64,000 nt of DNA from contig RDEW01000003.1 of the NCBI GenBank assembly GCA_011109175.1, forward strand, positions 1,120,421 through 1,184,420, read 5' to 3'. The translations under genes and the position numbers were made by a program. The notes beneath the pieces were generated by a model, which was given only the letters and a program-made list of their open reading frames with translations, made no database searches and was not told the DNA's origin. The first letter of the stretch is position 1. Every line of letters begins with the position of its first letter. The DNA comes from Dicyema japonicum. Lineage: Eukaryota > Dicyemida > Rhombozoa > Dicyemidae. This document shows positions 48,350 to 59,130 of the stretch, piece by piece.

Positions 48350-48600
48350 TAAATTGAGCCGCACTTAAGCTTGTCAAGGTCCGCATGAAGGCCTCTGCTT
48401 GTCGAGGACCGCATGTTTGACACATCTGTTCTAGACTCACCCTTCCGCAGTCCTGCAATCCGTCTGATTAACCTGATAAACTCAGACGTAGTCAGCCCAA
48501 TAACGACAGACGCCCCAAAGGAGATCGGCTAGAAAGTGAACCGGTCACCAATGCCCGATGCTTCCTCCTTTTTAAATCTTCAGCAGTGCCCGCTGCGGTA
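48350..48600 (-). pseudogene. endonuclease-domain fragment, very decayed
   Basis: Minus-strand residues KKEEASGIGDRFTF then GASVVIGLTTSEFIRLIRRI recall the KY..L..RYxF.PVA.ETSG.xG...F...LG segment. The ETSG motif itself is lost, so confidence is modest. Confidence 0.4.
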
Positions 48601-48649
48601 CCCATGCGCAACGATCAATTAAGATACCATAAATATTTTCCTAAAGTTT

Positions 48650-49470
48650 ACCTTTAATTTTTCTTATGATTTCTTTGAAATTGCATTTTCTACAATATCC
48701 CCATTAATCAAGCCCATTTTGAACATGATATTGCATCTAGTGACCCTTTTTATAGCTTCATCTATTTTAGCTACAGGATTTTTATCATAGATAAGTTTTT
48801 TCATCGTCCAATTATTAATATAATTTTTAAACGTTTTTTATCACTTGGTCACGTGGCTGTATTAAAGAAGTTGTAATTTTGGAAAAAAATACTATTCGAT
48901 GATTAAATAGTGGATAGACGTACCATGGCAAGTTGCATTATCCATCAGAAATGCTATTTTTCTTCTTCTTTTCCTCGTTCTTCGTTAATACGAGATAACC
49001 AATTATCAAATATACTTTTTGTTATCCAAGCTTTCTATGAAGCAACCCATTCAATGGCAATGACTTTTAGATTTACTCTTCTCAATACTCTTGGCGACTT
49101 TGACCGCCCTATTATAAGTGGTTCATATTTTTCTCCAGTGTAGCTGCAACATGAAAGAAGTGAGATTTTATGTCATGGCTACTCGAGGCGGCCGGAATCA
49201 CCTGACGACTATGTCTTCTTATTTTATGTCAGATGGCAAAAAGCTGGATGATTCACTTTTTTTAACAAAACTTTTTTCGACAAAGATTTATAAATAAATT
49301 GCCGTTTCATCAAAATCGAAAATATTTTCTTCACCATATTCTTTAAGAAATCATTAAATTTTTTATCAAAAGTTTTCTGCTTCTCCTTTTTGCTCCTTTA
49401 AGACTTCCTTTAGAAAATGCGTCTTTATACAGACCTGACTGTATTTCCTACATATTATATTTTTTTAATT
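48650..49470 (-). pseudogene. Tigger/pogo-type DDE transposase relic
   Basis: In order on the minus strand: FLKEYGEENIFDFDETAIY (first catalytic Asp), then after a gap TGEKYEPLIIGRSKSPR, KAWITKSIFDNWLSRIN, IAFLMDNATCHG (second catalytic Asp) and a TTSLIQPRDQ-like block. These are the DETG, GSEKLKPLVIGKS, LLVDNCPAH and NTTSVLQPLDQ landmarks of Tigger transposases. Several frames and stops show it is dead. Confidence 0.75.
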
Positions 49471-49507
49471 AAATTAAAATAGTTCCAATGACCAATGGTA
49501 ACCTAAC

Positions 49508-49660
49508 TCTTTGATCCTGACTCGTTCCAGCGTTCCAGAACTTGTCTCCAGGTAACGACATTGTCCCCCGGTGAAGAATAGTTAGATCCTCTTGATGACG
49601 GCCAGGCATTGGGGGTCTCCTCAGTAACGTGGATCCATTGAAATCATCGGAGGGAAGGAA
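49508..49660 (+). repeat. GGATCC-bounded repeat, copy 3
   Basis: Same orientation and content as 48020-48170; the two are about 1.5 kb apart on either side of the Tigger relic. A reverse copy is at 31128-31250. Confidence 0.7.
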
Positions 49661-49976
49661 AATAATTTATGATAAACCATCCACATAGCACTACATGGCG
49701 GCACGTGGTTAATCAATCAATTTATTAATATTAAACAAATATTTCGATACATATTTTCCCCACTTGAAGGTTTATTACTAAAAAAATTCATTAAAATGAT
49801 GAAATCCCAAAATTGCGGTATCCCCAAAACAAGGTCGGACTGTATTACGAATATTTAACATTATTTTTTATTAAAAGTTCTTTTTTGAGTATTTGTGCAA
49901 ATATTGCAATGGATCGCCCAATATTGCTTAAAGTTGATAGTCATTTTTCTAATGCAAAAGTACGTAATTTATAAAG

Positions 49977-50174
49977 TAAAATCGTTCTAAAGTCCAGCGG
50001 ATATGATCGAGTGGCTGTTACCTCTGACTACTGCCAGCGATATCCTTTGGAAAAGCCACTCGGTTTCCCTACGCTCCCACGAGGCTTTGGTCAATAGACA
50101 CCCAAGTGCTCTAAGGAAAGAAACCGTCTTGGGGCCAAAGACTCCGCTCGTCTCGACGACGACTGGCTGTACAT
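49977..50174 (-). mobile_element. 198-nt endonuclease-tail repeat, copy 1
   Basis: Encodes VVVETSGVFGPKTVSFLRAL, then LLTKASWERRETEWLFQRIS and LAVVRGNSHSI to a stop. About 97% identical by eye to 62636-62835, with the same two end points (tgtacag at the 5' side, attttA at the 3' side) but different flanks. Confidence 0.85.
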
Positions 50175-51070
50175 TTTTATAATTAAAAATATTTTTTAAT
50201 ATTAACATTTTTCAAGAAAAAGTTATGAGACAGATGTTGGTTGCAAGGTCCTCGTTATCCCAATTGTAATGACTTAAAAGGAATTGCAACAAAGTCCCAG
50301 ACACGGATATCTAAGAAAGTTAGAATTAGATAGGAAGTTCCAGGTCTACCTACAGTCCACTGTTTTACATCGAACCCTAGAGAATCTTACACTGGAGTAC
50401 AGGAGGCAGACCCCGGAGATGGTATTATTAACATAAAAATTATATTTTTCAATTTTTTGAGTATCAACCACAAATAATAATCGAATTATTTACAGCGCTA
50501 GTTTAAATTCTTCTTGTTATGCCAAAACGAAACGATTCTGTGTTTAGAAAAGCTAGAAGAACAGTCTCTAAATTCAAAGATGAATCTTGCGTTACCGATG
50601 ATGGGATTCTATTTTATCTGCTTTGCTTATCTGTAAAAAATAGTAAAAAATATGTAAAAAATAGTCAACTGTTCTAAAATTTTTCGATTAATATTCATAA
50701 AAATGACTTTTCCTTGAAAAATGGCATTTTATGGAGGAAATTTTTATAGTTATGACCTCGTTGCTTGTGCATCAACATTTTTTAGTGAGAACCCTCCACA
50801 CTCTTTCGAGAATAGGATTTGCGGTGAACATCTAGGACCTCTGCTTTATTTAGCTTTATTTGCTTTAGTTTTGAATTCCTTTGGTCTTCTTGAATTGCAA
50901 CAGATAGTATGTGTCTCGGTTGTCCTCGATTCCGCAAGTGCGCTAGAATCATGTTTTATTAGATTGTTAGCAGATATTTTTTTATTTTTACGCGAAGTTT
51001 TTTTTTAGGTTTTTTTTCGAAATTTAAATTGAAAAGTTCAATTTGTATTAAAATTAACTGTTAAAGTAAA
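50175..51070. other. mostly unassigned; possible transposase N-terminus near 50520
   Basis: MPKRNDSVFRKARRTVSKFK followed by DDGILFYLLCLSV (50520-50676) faintly resembles the start of CGGBP1/hAT-like proteins with a C-x2-C finger, but only one cysteine pair side remains. A hydrophobic frame at 50721-51008 is unassigned. Confidence 0.3.
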
Positions 51071-51549
51071 TTATTGTTGATTATCTGTTTCTTGCAGAAT
51101 TGTGAGAACATCTGGTTCATTTTGACAACCCGTATTCACCACTATGACGTCATCGTTTTTCTGTAATAAAGAATCAATTAACTTGATTTTTTGTTCTCGA
51201 TTGCAAGTTCTTCAATATCTCTTTATTTGCTTCGTGAACTTGGTTTTGTAACTTTTCTACTGCCCTGGGCCTTCTACTCGTAGTGTTCGCGGCGTTATTC
51301 CCAGGAATTCTGTTGGCCATATCCCACGTGCCAATGAATGAACTCCACAAAGGCTTCGAGGACTTTAAATTTTGGTTGAGATGTCCTCTGTCGTCCGTAA
51401 TAACTTGAGTAAATCCGTCCAACATTTTTAGACTCTACCACGTGCTATCACAAACTTACATTGCGAGACTCAACCGGTACCTCCCAGTTTCTCAGTCTTT
51501 TCGGTGTATATGCGTCTTCGTATTGTGAAGCACTAAATAGGATTGACAT
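51071..51549 (-). CDS. CFAP126: CFAP126 / Flattop, ciliary microtubule protein
   Basis: Flattop is an axoneme and basal-body protein that acts in ciliary positioning and microtubule doublet architecture. Three exons: 51549-51460 (30 codons, MSILFSASQYEDAYTPKRLR then NWE), 51434-51183 (84 codons, with DGFTQVITDDRGHLNQNL, SKPLWSSFIGTWDM and ANRIPGN) and 51160-51071 (30 codons, ending in a TAA). The family landmarks (FSAxQYExAF...NW, then GYTQII.DRGHL and W.SF.GTW.MP.KIP) are all present in order. Introns are 25 nt (51435-51459) and 22 nt (51161-51182), both GT-AG. The protein is 143 residues against roughly 177 in human; the C-terminus is divergent in all species. Dicyemids keep external cilia, so retention makes sense. 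Confidence 0.9.
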
Positions 51550-51629
51550 TTCTGTTGCTATGAAAATATATTTTTATTATTTTAATTTTTTAAGTTTTAT
51601 TAAAACTTTATTGCAAAAACTAACAGTTA

Positions 51630-51830
51630 ACATGATACGAATAAACCATGGAACGCGCCGTCGTTACTACGAAGGTCCAGTCACTCGACCGATACGTGCT
51701 TGTGTGGGGTCGAGGAAGGAGCATCGAGCCAAGATGAGGTCCCTGCTAGTGCGTGCTGGGATCACTTGATTAGTTAGTTTATGTAACCGTGGTCTCTGAT
51801 GTTATTATTATTACTACGAGCTCCTCTCAT
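51630..51830 (+). mobile_element. C-terminal end and 3' tail of 2A-type LINE
   Basis: VTRPIRACVGSRKEHRAKMR, then SLLVRAGIT and a stop at 51767-51769, followed by a tail ending (TTA)n near 51810. Same ending as at 20.3 and 59.95 kb. Confidence 0.72.
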
Positions 51831-52059
51831 GATTGAGAACGCATTTCTGACCATTTGCAAGAAAATGGGGTCTCTGAGCCAGCTCCTTTCTCTCCTATCA
51901 TTTTTTTCGCGATGAGCGATCCTATTCTGTTTAGCAGGAACAGTGACCTGTTTTCCATGATTCCACGGCGACTTGTTGAAAAATGAACTGTCCACCGAGA
52001 CATACGCATTTCTTCATCTTTAGGGTCTCAGCCTTCTCCGAAGCAGAGCCTTGGTTAGT

Positions 52060-52510
52060 TGCTGTCATAACGAGGTTGAAGGAAGAGAGGCTATCCACAA
52101 CTCTGGACTTGGATAATCTCTAAACGGGAAATGAAACGCCTAGACTCTTTCCACAGAGCTCAGCTCAAATCGGTGATCAAAATCAACTGGCCTATGAAGA
52201 TCTCTAATGCAAACCTTTATAATAAATGCAAATCCGGCAATGAGTCAGATGATATGTTCCAACCAAGATGGAGCCTCTTTGGCCACGTGTTATGTCTAAA
52301 TGATCAGGTCATCGCAAATATCTCAATGGACAACTAATTCGAACACACAGGAGTCGGATTCCGTGGAAAACCAAGAACGACAATTCCTACTATCTTAGAT
52401 GAAGACCTATCAGCGGTTGATATGAGACTAACTGTGGCGGACGACCTGGACGATCCAGAGAACTAGCGCGAAACAGAGATCATGGTCGAGGCTGACGAGA
52501 GGATGATTCA
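52060..52510 (+). mobile_element. LINE RT thumb fragment (FGHVL type)
   Basis: MKRLDSFHRAQLKSVIKINW, RWSLFGHVLCLNDQVIANIS, then GFRGKPRTTIPTILDEDLSA and DLDDPE. Matches the fragments at 33.2 and 35.1 kb. One stop at 52335-52337. Confidence 0.72.
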
Positions 52511-53032
52511 GAATACAACACAAGGGAAACTTAATTAATTTCATATTTTTTCGGGAGTGCGGAGACATTTCACCGACTACACACAAAAATACCCTTTAAT
52601 AAGAATTGTAGAAAAGTATATTTCCAAATCAACAAGTTACGGCAGTTTAATCACTTATTGATTGTGAATAATAACCTCATTTAGTCAAGTTTTTAATTGG
52701 TCGGAAAATTCAGGAGGTGTGTACCTCTATTACACAAAAATGTCTACATTCTTCATTTTTATCTGAATATAGCCGAAGTGATGGACATAGAAGACATATA
52801 AATCAGATGTTCAGAACAAAAGAAGAGTTAAATGCTCGTAGGATCGGTTTTGAAAATTGCTTATCACAAAATCGAAAGAATTTAAGGAGGTCGTCTGTCA
52901 GAGGTATGACTTATAGAATGCGGTTTAAATAACCCCATTAAGGCAAAATTAAATTATTAAAATATAGAAAATTAGTAATTGAGCTTATAATTTTAATCGA
53001 TTTTGTTTGGAAATTTCCAGCGGTAAAAATAC
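52511..53032. other. intergenic DNA before duplicated gene copy A
   Basis: A short frame at 52717-52932 (arginine-rich) is unassigned. From about 52970 the sequence matches the reverse complement of 57215 downward. Confidence 0.4.
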
Positions 53033-53041
53033 TATATAAAG
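53033..53041 (+). promoter_or_regulatory. TATA box of duplicated gene, copy A
   Basis: TATATAAAG begins 31 nt before the ATG; the equivalent TATAAAAAG is at the same distance in copy B. If transcription starts about 25-30 nt downstream, the 5' leader would be only a few nucleotides. Confidence 0.55.
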
Positions 53042-53063
53042 AATTTTTAGCGGAGGAATTGAA

Positions 53064-53297
53064 ATGTCAACGTCTGTGTGGGTGTGCAGGAGTGGTTCTT
53101 CAGTCTATGTTGTCCCAACTGTTTCTGAGGGACAGGTTGCTATCTATGACGGACAATTTTCTGATTCCTCTGAAGGAATGCAAATTTTGGCAAGACGACT
53201 TTCAGATGCGGGACTCCAACAAGTGGCGGACTTTGAGTTTGAGACTGAACTTCCGGATGATGCAATTGTCTCTGCTCTTACGGAAAACGTTGATTAG
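53064..53297 (+). CDS. 77-residue acidic protein of unknown function, copy A
   Basis: MSTSVWVCRSGSSVYVVPTV, then EGMQILARRLSDAGLQQVAD and FEFETELPDD. It is acidic, has no signal peptide or membrane span and is uninterrupted by introns. The pattern of beta-prone then helical residues suggests a small folded domain, but I do not recognise it. The minus-strand copy at 56875-57108 differs at one residue noted (Tyr15 to Val) with the same length and start, and homology extends about 75-90 nt on each side. Preservation of the frame in both copies argues for a real gene, though a very recent duplication would look the same. Confidence 0.7.
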   Translation: MSTSVWVCRSGSSVYVVPTVSEGQVAIYDGQFSDSSEGMQILARRLSDAGLQQVADFEFETELPDDAIVSALTENVD

Positions 53298-54192
53298 TTT
53301 TTAGTGATTCTTTGTTTTCTAGTTGGTTTTTTATTCATTCTGATTATTTCAATAGAAAATTAAGTTTTCGATAACAATGGCACTTATTCAAATATGTTGA
53401 AGTGTTACTTATTTAGAAAAGGGTAGCTACTTGTCAGTATAAAAATCAATATAGTGCATTTTTTAGTATTTTATATCTCTTAATTTTTTAACAAGAACAC
53501 TAAAACTAACAGTTAGCAACTGCTGGCTGCTCTCATTTTTGGTAAATTAATTAGTTGAAAGCTGGGGGCTGCTCGAGTTAAGAGAATTTCAAATACGACA
53601 GCCTCTACACCAGATTCCGTGTACATTCGTTGTTGTCGAAACGAGAGGAGTTTTTGAGCCAAGACGGTTACTTTTCTAAGATCGCTTGGGTCAATGATAT
53701 CGAAAGTGAGTAATGAGCGTCGAAAACCGAATGGCTGTTCCAAATGATTTCTCTTATTTGTCGGGAAACAGCCATTCCATACTCTCAGCTGGATTATTTT
53801 TTATTTTTTGTTACGTAATAAATTTTTTTCCATTAAATTAAATTATTCCATACACCAAGAGTAAAAACAAATTGACTAATTCCTCGATCCTTAAGTTTCC
53901 ATAGAAACATCATCCAAGAACAGTGACCAAATGGACAATGTCCGGAAAACTGAGGTTGAAGCTAAAATTCGTCACCTGGGAGCGAAATAGTTCCTATAGA
54001 TTATTTTGAATGTCGGCCTTGGGCATTTTATGACTAAGGCTGATCCGATGATGCCGCCAGAAGAGGAAAAATCTTCAATCAAGCAGCCACGTGGAAATAA
54101 CGCTAATATGAAATTAAAAATTTCCTACAATTAATTTACTAAAAACTATTTAACTTTAAATAAAAAAAATCAATTAAAAAATAAAATAAAAT

Positions 54193-54223
54193 CGCCACAT
54201 CGTGGCTCACCTACGATGTGGTG
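54193..54223. repeat. perfect 9-bp-stem hairpin
   Basis: CCACATCGT (54195-54203) and ACGATGTGG (54213-54221) flank a 9-nt loop; a G-T and a C-G pair extend the stem to 11. It lies just upstream of the LINE relic at 54.24 kb. Confidence 0.6.
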
Positions 54224-54239
54224 ACATTGCATAATTTAT

Positions 54240-54975
54240 GTGAAAAAGAGCCGCAAAATCCCTTTCCCCTCTTCATTGATACGTGGATGGTGTCGTGCAT
54301 TACTACTTTCTTCCGGCGATGTCAAACCGAATCCAGGACCGCCATTGATTATTGCCCAACATGGCTTCAGATCGGGATACTCAACTGCGGTTATCTCCTC
54401 CTACAGGAAACATACATCCTTCGATCCTAAATTAACTTGGAATGGAGAGCTTATCCCAGGTAATAAGAACCCATCAATCCTTGGAGATACATATGACCGT
54501 TGATGACGTTCACACATCATGTGGACACAATAATCTCAAGAGTTCAAAAAAAGACGGGGATCCTCAAGACCTTTTCTAGATCTCCAATATCTTCACTTTC
54601 TCATCTCAAATTATTATACAAACAGTTTATTCTATTGACAATGGACCATGCATGGACCACGCAGAACAAATTAGAGGTCATACAAAACCAATGCCTCCGG
54701 ATCCTTCTTAAATGTGACAGAATGACACCTACGTCAGAAATGAGGAACACATTAGATCTCAAAAAGTTATGGAACATCTCGGTGACGAACAACAAAAATT
54801 CTTGAAAATGGTACGATCTTCTGGTAGCCCCCTTGAAGATGAGTTTCTTGCCTACCAGAAATATGCTCGCAAATTTGAGATAAAACTTTCCTCTTTTGGA
54901 CGATCATAAAAGATTGCAGACAAAATCGAAACAAAGGAGGACGCACTGACACCGGGATCACTTAATTAGACGATA
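54240..54975 (+). mobile_element. LINE relic: 2A-like motif joined to RT C-terminal part
   Basis: LLLSSGDVKPNPGP (about 54305-54345) is a 2A-type DVxxNPGP motif. It is followed directly by QHGFRSGYST, an RT-palm block normally hundreds of residues later, and then GNKNPSILGDTYD, FTHHVDTIISRVQKKTGILK and NQCLRILLKCD of the thumb, ending near TDTGIT with a stop at about 54969. The EEP endonuclease and RT catalytic core are deleted. Confidence 0.72.
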
Positions 54976-55111
54976 ACTTTTTCCTCTTTCCTGTGTTCCC
55001 GGGGTTATAATAATAGTAACATGGCGAGAGCGTATTTTACGCTATGTGGATACTTAAATGGAAGATTTTTTTTCTATTCTTCCTCCCTTTTTCTCCAGGA
55101 GCTTGAATTTT

Positions 55112-55290
55112 TAGCGTGCGTCATGTGGTTCGCTATCTCTGGTAGTGCTAGATATACTCCTAAATTATATCCAAAAAGGACTATTAGTAAACAACTATCC
55201 AGAGGAGTTCTCCTTGGACGGTACTTCCTTCAAGTCCGAGCATGCGAAGACTGCTGAAAGAGGCCGGGATCACTTGAACATTTTAGTTCT
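55112..55290 (+). mobile_element. 2A-type LINE with internal deletion (5' end joined to 3' end)
   Basis: Starts 'tagcgtgcgtcatgtggttc' like 62567 (minus) and 36236, continues through about 130 nt of the 5' region, then passes straight to MRRLLKEAGIT with a stop, the last residues of the LINE protein. Nearly the whole coding region is missing while both ends remain. Confidence 0.65.
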
Positions 55291-56874
55291 GTCTATGACG
55301 ATGTTCAGTTACTTTTCTTCATTAATTCATGTAGTGATATGATCTACTTGTCTCAGGAGGTCCGATGCTAGGACCCTATCAAAAACGATCATTTATTGCT
55401 TCCCACTCTAATATATCATTTTTGGAGAGATTTCCACGACTTTGGTTTGGGAGGACTAAGTTACCGCTTAACAAGTAACATGGACATCGATGCATCATCT
55501 CCAATTTATTTCGAAAAATAAAGAACCTCCGCTTCTTCTCAAATATCTGAAAACAGCCTTGTTGAGTAATCTCCACCTGTTAGTATGTCCACCTCATATC
55601 ATATCCGGTAAGATGAGCTTTACAGCAGCTTACAATCTTGGAATATCATGTTTTGCTGTCTTCAATCTTTGTTCTCATTTTTTGACAATTAAAACTTGAA
55701 CAGCTATTGATCCTTCCGTTGTTTTATTTTAGCCCAATCTACGTTAAAAACCGCCTGTTTGCAAAATTATGTAATGCGGAACATAACTGCTTTTGGAACC
55801 TTGAAAGTGACTTTTTTGATGAAATTGACATTTCAGAAAATAAATTCAGAAAAGTACATAAAAATTGACCTCTTTTCCACATTAATTTAAATTCCTGTCG
55901 AATATGTGAAAGATTAGGTACAAGTTATTCTTCCTCGTCTTGATAGTGCACCAAAGTATCTGAAAACCTCTAAATCATTCGTATCCATGTAACTTCGAGA
56001 CGACGCTATTATAAAGTTAAATACCAAATCCCCCGAACTTAGAGAATAATCTGAATCTTGGCTAAGTACTTTATACTAATTCTGACCCCAGAGCTCTTAT
56101 CTGTGATGCTTTACAATAACTGATGAGTTTATTTGGAGATCTTAGGCGTCCCTCGTGTTTTATGGTCATTGATATTATCCCTCATATAGGTTTCCTCTAT
56201 AATTGGCGTTTAAATAAAGTTAGAGCACTGAGATTTTCTATTTGAGGATACCGGAATCCTGGGATCCCTTTCAGAATTTGGGTTCAAAAACGTTCATGAA
56301 AACTCGATAAATTATTTTGAATTGCCACTTATGAAATGACAATTCAACTACTTGATGAATTAATTATGTATAATTATGCGTTATCGACAGAGGATTATAG
56401 TCATTTTTTGGTAAATTTCATATTCCTATAAAGAAATATCTTGTCGTTGCTGTAAAATTTGATTTATTAATCTCTTTCCATTGGAAGACAATTATTAATC
56501 TCTTTCCATCGTTTCCTCGAGACAAGTTCATCGCTGGAACGCGTAAGATCAAGGGGTAAGTTAGTTTGGTTTTACCCTCGGTCTTTGGAATAAATTTATA
56601 TATTATTGTCTTCACGAACAAGCAGAGAATCAGCGATTATTAGGAAGTGCGCCATAAATTCAGATCAGTCCCAAAGATCCTTCACAACACAGTCGGGGGT
56701 GTTTTGCGCAGGAAAATAAATGACAGCTAACTTTTTAAGGATATTGTCTTCCACTATTAGGAGACAACTTACAATCTACAAAGATGGGCGGCATTTCTAT
56801 TAAAAACTTAATTTTCGATTGAAAGTAATCAGAATGAATTGAAAACCAACTAGAAAACAAAGAATCACTAAAAA
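55291..56874. other. no recognisable gene
   Basis: Unassigned sequence; short minus-strand frames at 55379-55576 and 56418-56621 lack motifs. From about 56793 the DNA matches the 3' flank of gene copy A in reverse. Confidence 0.4.
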
Positions 56875-57108
56875 CTAATCAACGTTTTCCGTAAGAGCAG
56901 AGACAATTGCATCATCCGGAAGTTCAGTCTCAAACTCAAAGTCCGCCACTTGTTGGAGTCCCGCATCTGAAAGTCGTCTTGCCAAAATTTGCATTCCTTC
57001 ACTGGAATCAGAAAATTGTCCGTCATAGATAGCAACCTGTCCCTCAGAAACAGTTGGGACAACAACGACTGAAGAACCACTCCTGCACACCCAAACAGAC
57101 GTTGACAT
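56875..57108 (-). CDS. 77-residue acidic protein of unknown function, copy B
   Basis: Same protein as 53064-53297 but inverted (Val at residue 15). The frame is open a further 19 codons upstream, but the shared ATG and the TATA-like TATAAAAAG at 57131-57139 favour the same start as copy A. A 12-nt extra segment (around aattttacttgg) lies upstream in this copy. Confidence 0.7.
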   Translation of the reverse strand: MSTSVWVCRSGSSVVVVPTVSEGQVAIYDGQFSDSSEGMQILARRLSDAGLQQVADFEFETELPDDAIVSALTENVD

Positions 57109-57139
57109 TTCAATTCCTCCGCTCAAAATTCTTTTTATA

Positions 57140-58764
57140 GTATTTTTACCGCTGGAAATTTCCAAGTAAAATTTCCAAACAAAATCGATTAAAATTATAA
57201 GCTCATTAATTTATTACATATTTTTTGATTTAATTTACTTGGCCATGTTTTAATGAGATTATTATTAGCAACATACAAATCACAAACAAGCACCTTAGAT
57301 CAATATTACTGGACATACTGGTGGCAGATGGTGAAGAATATTGATGATGCCAAATATCAAGGCTGTTTAGCTGAAACATCGATGCTTTTACAGATTTCCA
57401 CGTAACAAATTTTGAATGCATATATATCACCTGAACAATTTTTATGAATACAGCGAACAAATATCATTCGAATGAGGGATTGCTGAATTTACACGACGAG
57501 TTACAATGCGATTTCATTTTTGCGGAAAATTACAGATTTTTGTTTTCGTGTTTATTCATCCCATAAGAATACAAAATATCCAGGAGATTGTCTTTAGTTA
57601 AATTAAATATTTTATTCTGTTTATCGCTCGTGGTATTTGTTGCTACAAAGCGGTCTTCGAATCTCTCACAGCCTTCAAGCTTCTGTGAATACCATTCACC
57701 ACCGATTTAGTTTATGCATTATTTCAAATCTAGCTCAGTGTTTCTCAACCTGGGCGTTTTATATTTTTGGGCGATGGAATTCTAATTTGGGCGATAGAAT
57801 TTTTAATGATCTTGAAAAATAAGTTTCAAGTATTATAAAATGAGTTCTGTTCGTAATTTCAAATTTGTATCATTTGGCTTAATCCAAAGTCCCAGTGATA
57901 AAATAAGCCGTATTGCTTAATATCCAATATTACTTTGTTGAAGGAAAGCCGTCAAGGTCATTGTTCCATCTGCAAAGCATGCATCCGTCTAAACGAGTAA
58001 CTTAAAAAATTAAAGGAAATTATATCAAAGCGATTACTCTAAGCAAAAACAAAAAATAATAGTTTTCTTTTTAAAAATTATTATGCACATTCGCAACAAG
58101 AAAGTTAATCCATTGACGTCGCTTGTGCCGCACCCGGATAATCTGCAGTCAGACCTGCTCCTCTTGATTTCCATTTTTTGGAGGTCGTCTAAGTCATCAG
58201 AATTTTCAAGTCGCGTTTTGACATCTTTAGATCATTGTTTATGGTCAGTAGAACGGTTGTCCGAGATCTGCCCCGAAATGGGCCGGGGCTTAGAAAATAC
58301 GATTCCATAATGTTATTTTCTTGAGCACCAAAGTCCAAATAGCCCCCCTCGAGTAATTTTTTATAGTGGTCTCCAAGCTTTCAGATTTACAGATAGTGTG
58401 TAGGTTCTGATCACCTTCACATAGCGCATGTCCAATAGGGATTTCAGTTGTTTTCTGTGAAAAGCATTCAGACTTTTTAAAACACTTTATGTTAAAAAAT
58501 AGAAATTAAAAGTTAGAAAGCTTGAATGGCCATACTGTTTCCTCTGACAATAGCTATCGAGATACGTCTCGAAGCCATCAGCCTTTTAGTCACTTTTCAT
58601 TTTAGAAGATCTTGAAATTTGTATAAGATATCTGAAATAAATTTGGAGATTTCTACACCTTACTTTTCATCATTCAAAACTGAACTTATTTTTTATAAAA
58701 AATTGATTTGTTGAATGTTAATATGGCTCAGTGGATCATCAATCCATTTAATAATGCACTTTGC
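57140..58764. other. no recognisable gene; a lone hAT-like terminus
   Basis: From 57736 the sequence CAGTGTTTCTCAACCTGGGC looks like the terminal inverted repeat of a hAT element, but I see no partner end. The rest is unassigned AT-rich DNA. Confidence 0.4.
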
Positions 58765-59130
58765 TAAGAGACATATTAGCTATAGCTCCTCCCAGGCAGG
58801 ACCACTTTATTTAAGTAAAAACAGTTAGCACAACTAATCATTGAGGAGAACAAAGGAATGCTCTTCGCTTCTAATGCCTTTATTGACCAAAATAATAACA
58901 GCCATTTCAAAAGACCAATATTATTTCTCCGCAGGGAACACGATTTATTAAAGCGAATAATAGTTATGCTAACAAATTGTTGAGAGGGAGGCAAAGAATG
59001 TTCTTTAACTTTTTTTCTTTTTGATTTGTGTAGGTTTTTATAAACGATCCGGTTCAACAGTGAGGTATTCGCTGATAACGGTGTCACTCATCGAAACCGA
59101 AGCATTGTAGATGGGTGGAACTTTCTGCTA
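58765..59130 (-). mobile_element. two adjacent SINE copies
   Basis: The left copy (58765-about 58885) has the tail (RC of 'attagctatagctcctccc') and part of the body. The right copy (about 58910-59130) repeats tail, body and 'gttccaccc' start, with more changes. This is either one SINE inserted next to another or an internal duplication. Confidence 0.65.

Noticed and set aside
57736-57755. hAT-like terminus CAGTGTTTCTCAACCTGGGC as a complete element
   Set aside because: No partner inverted end or transposase remnant was found nearby, so only a lone terminus is recorded.
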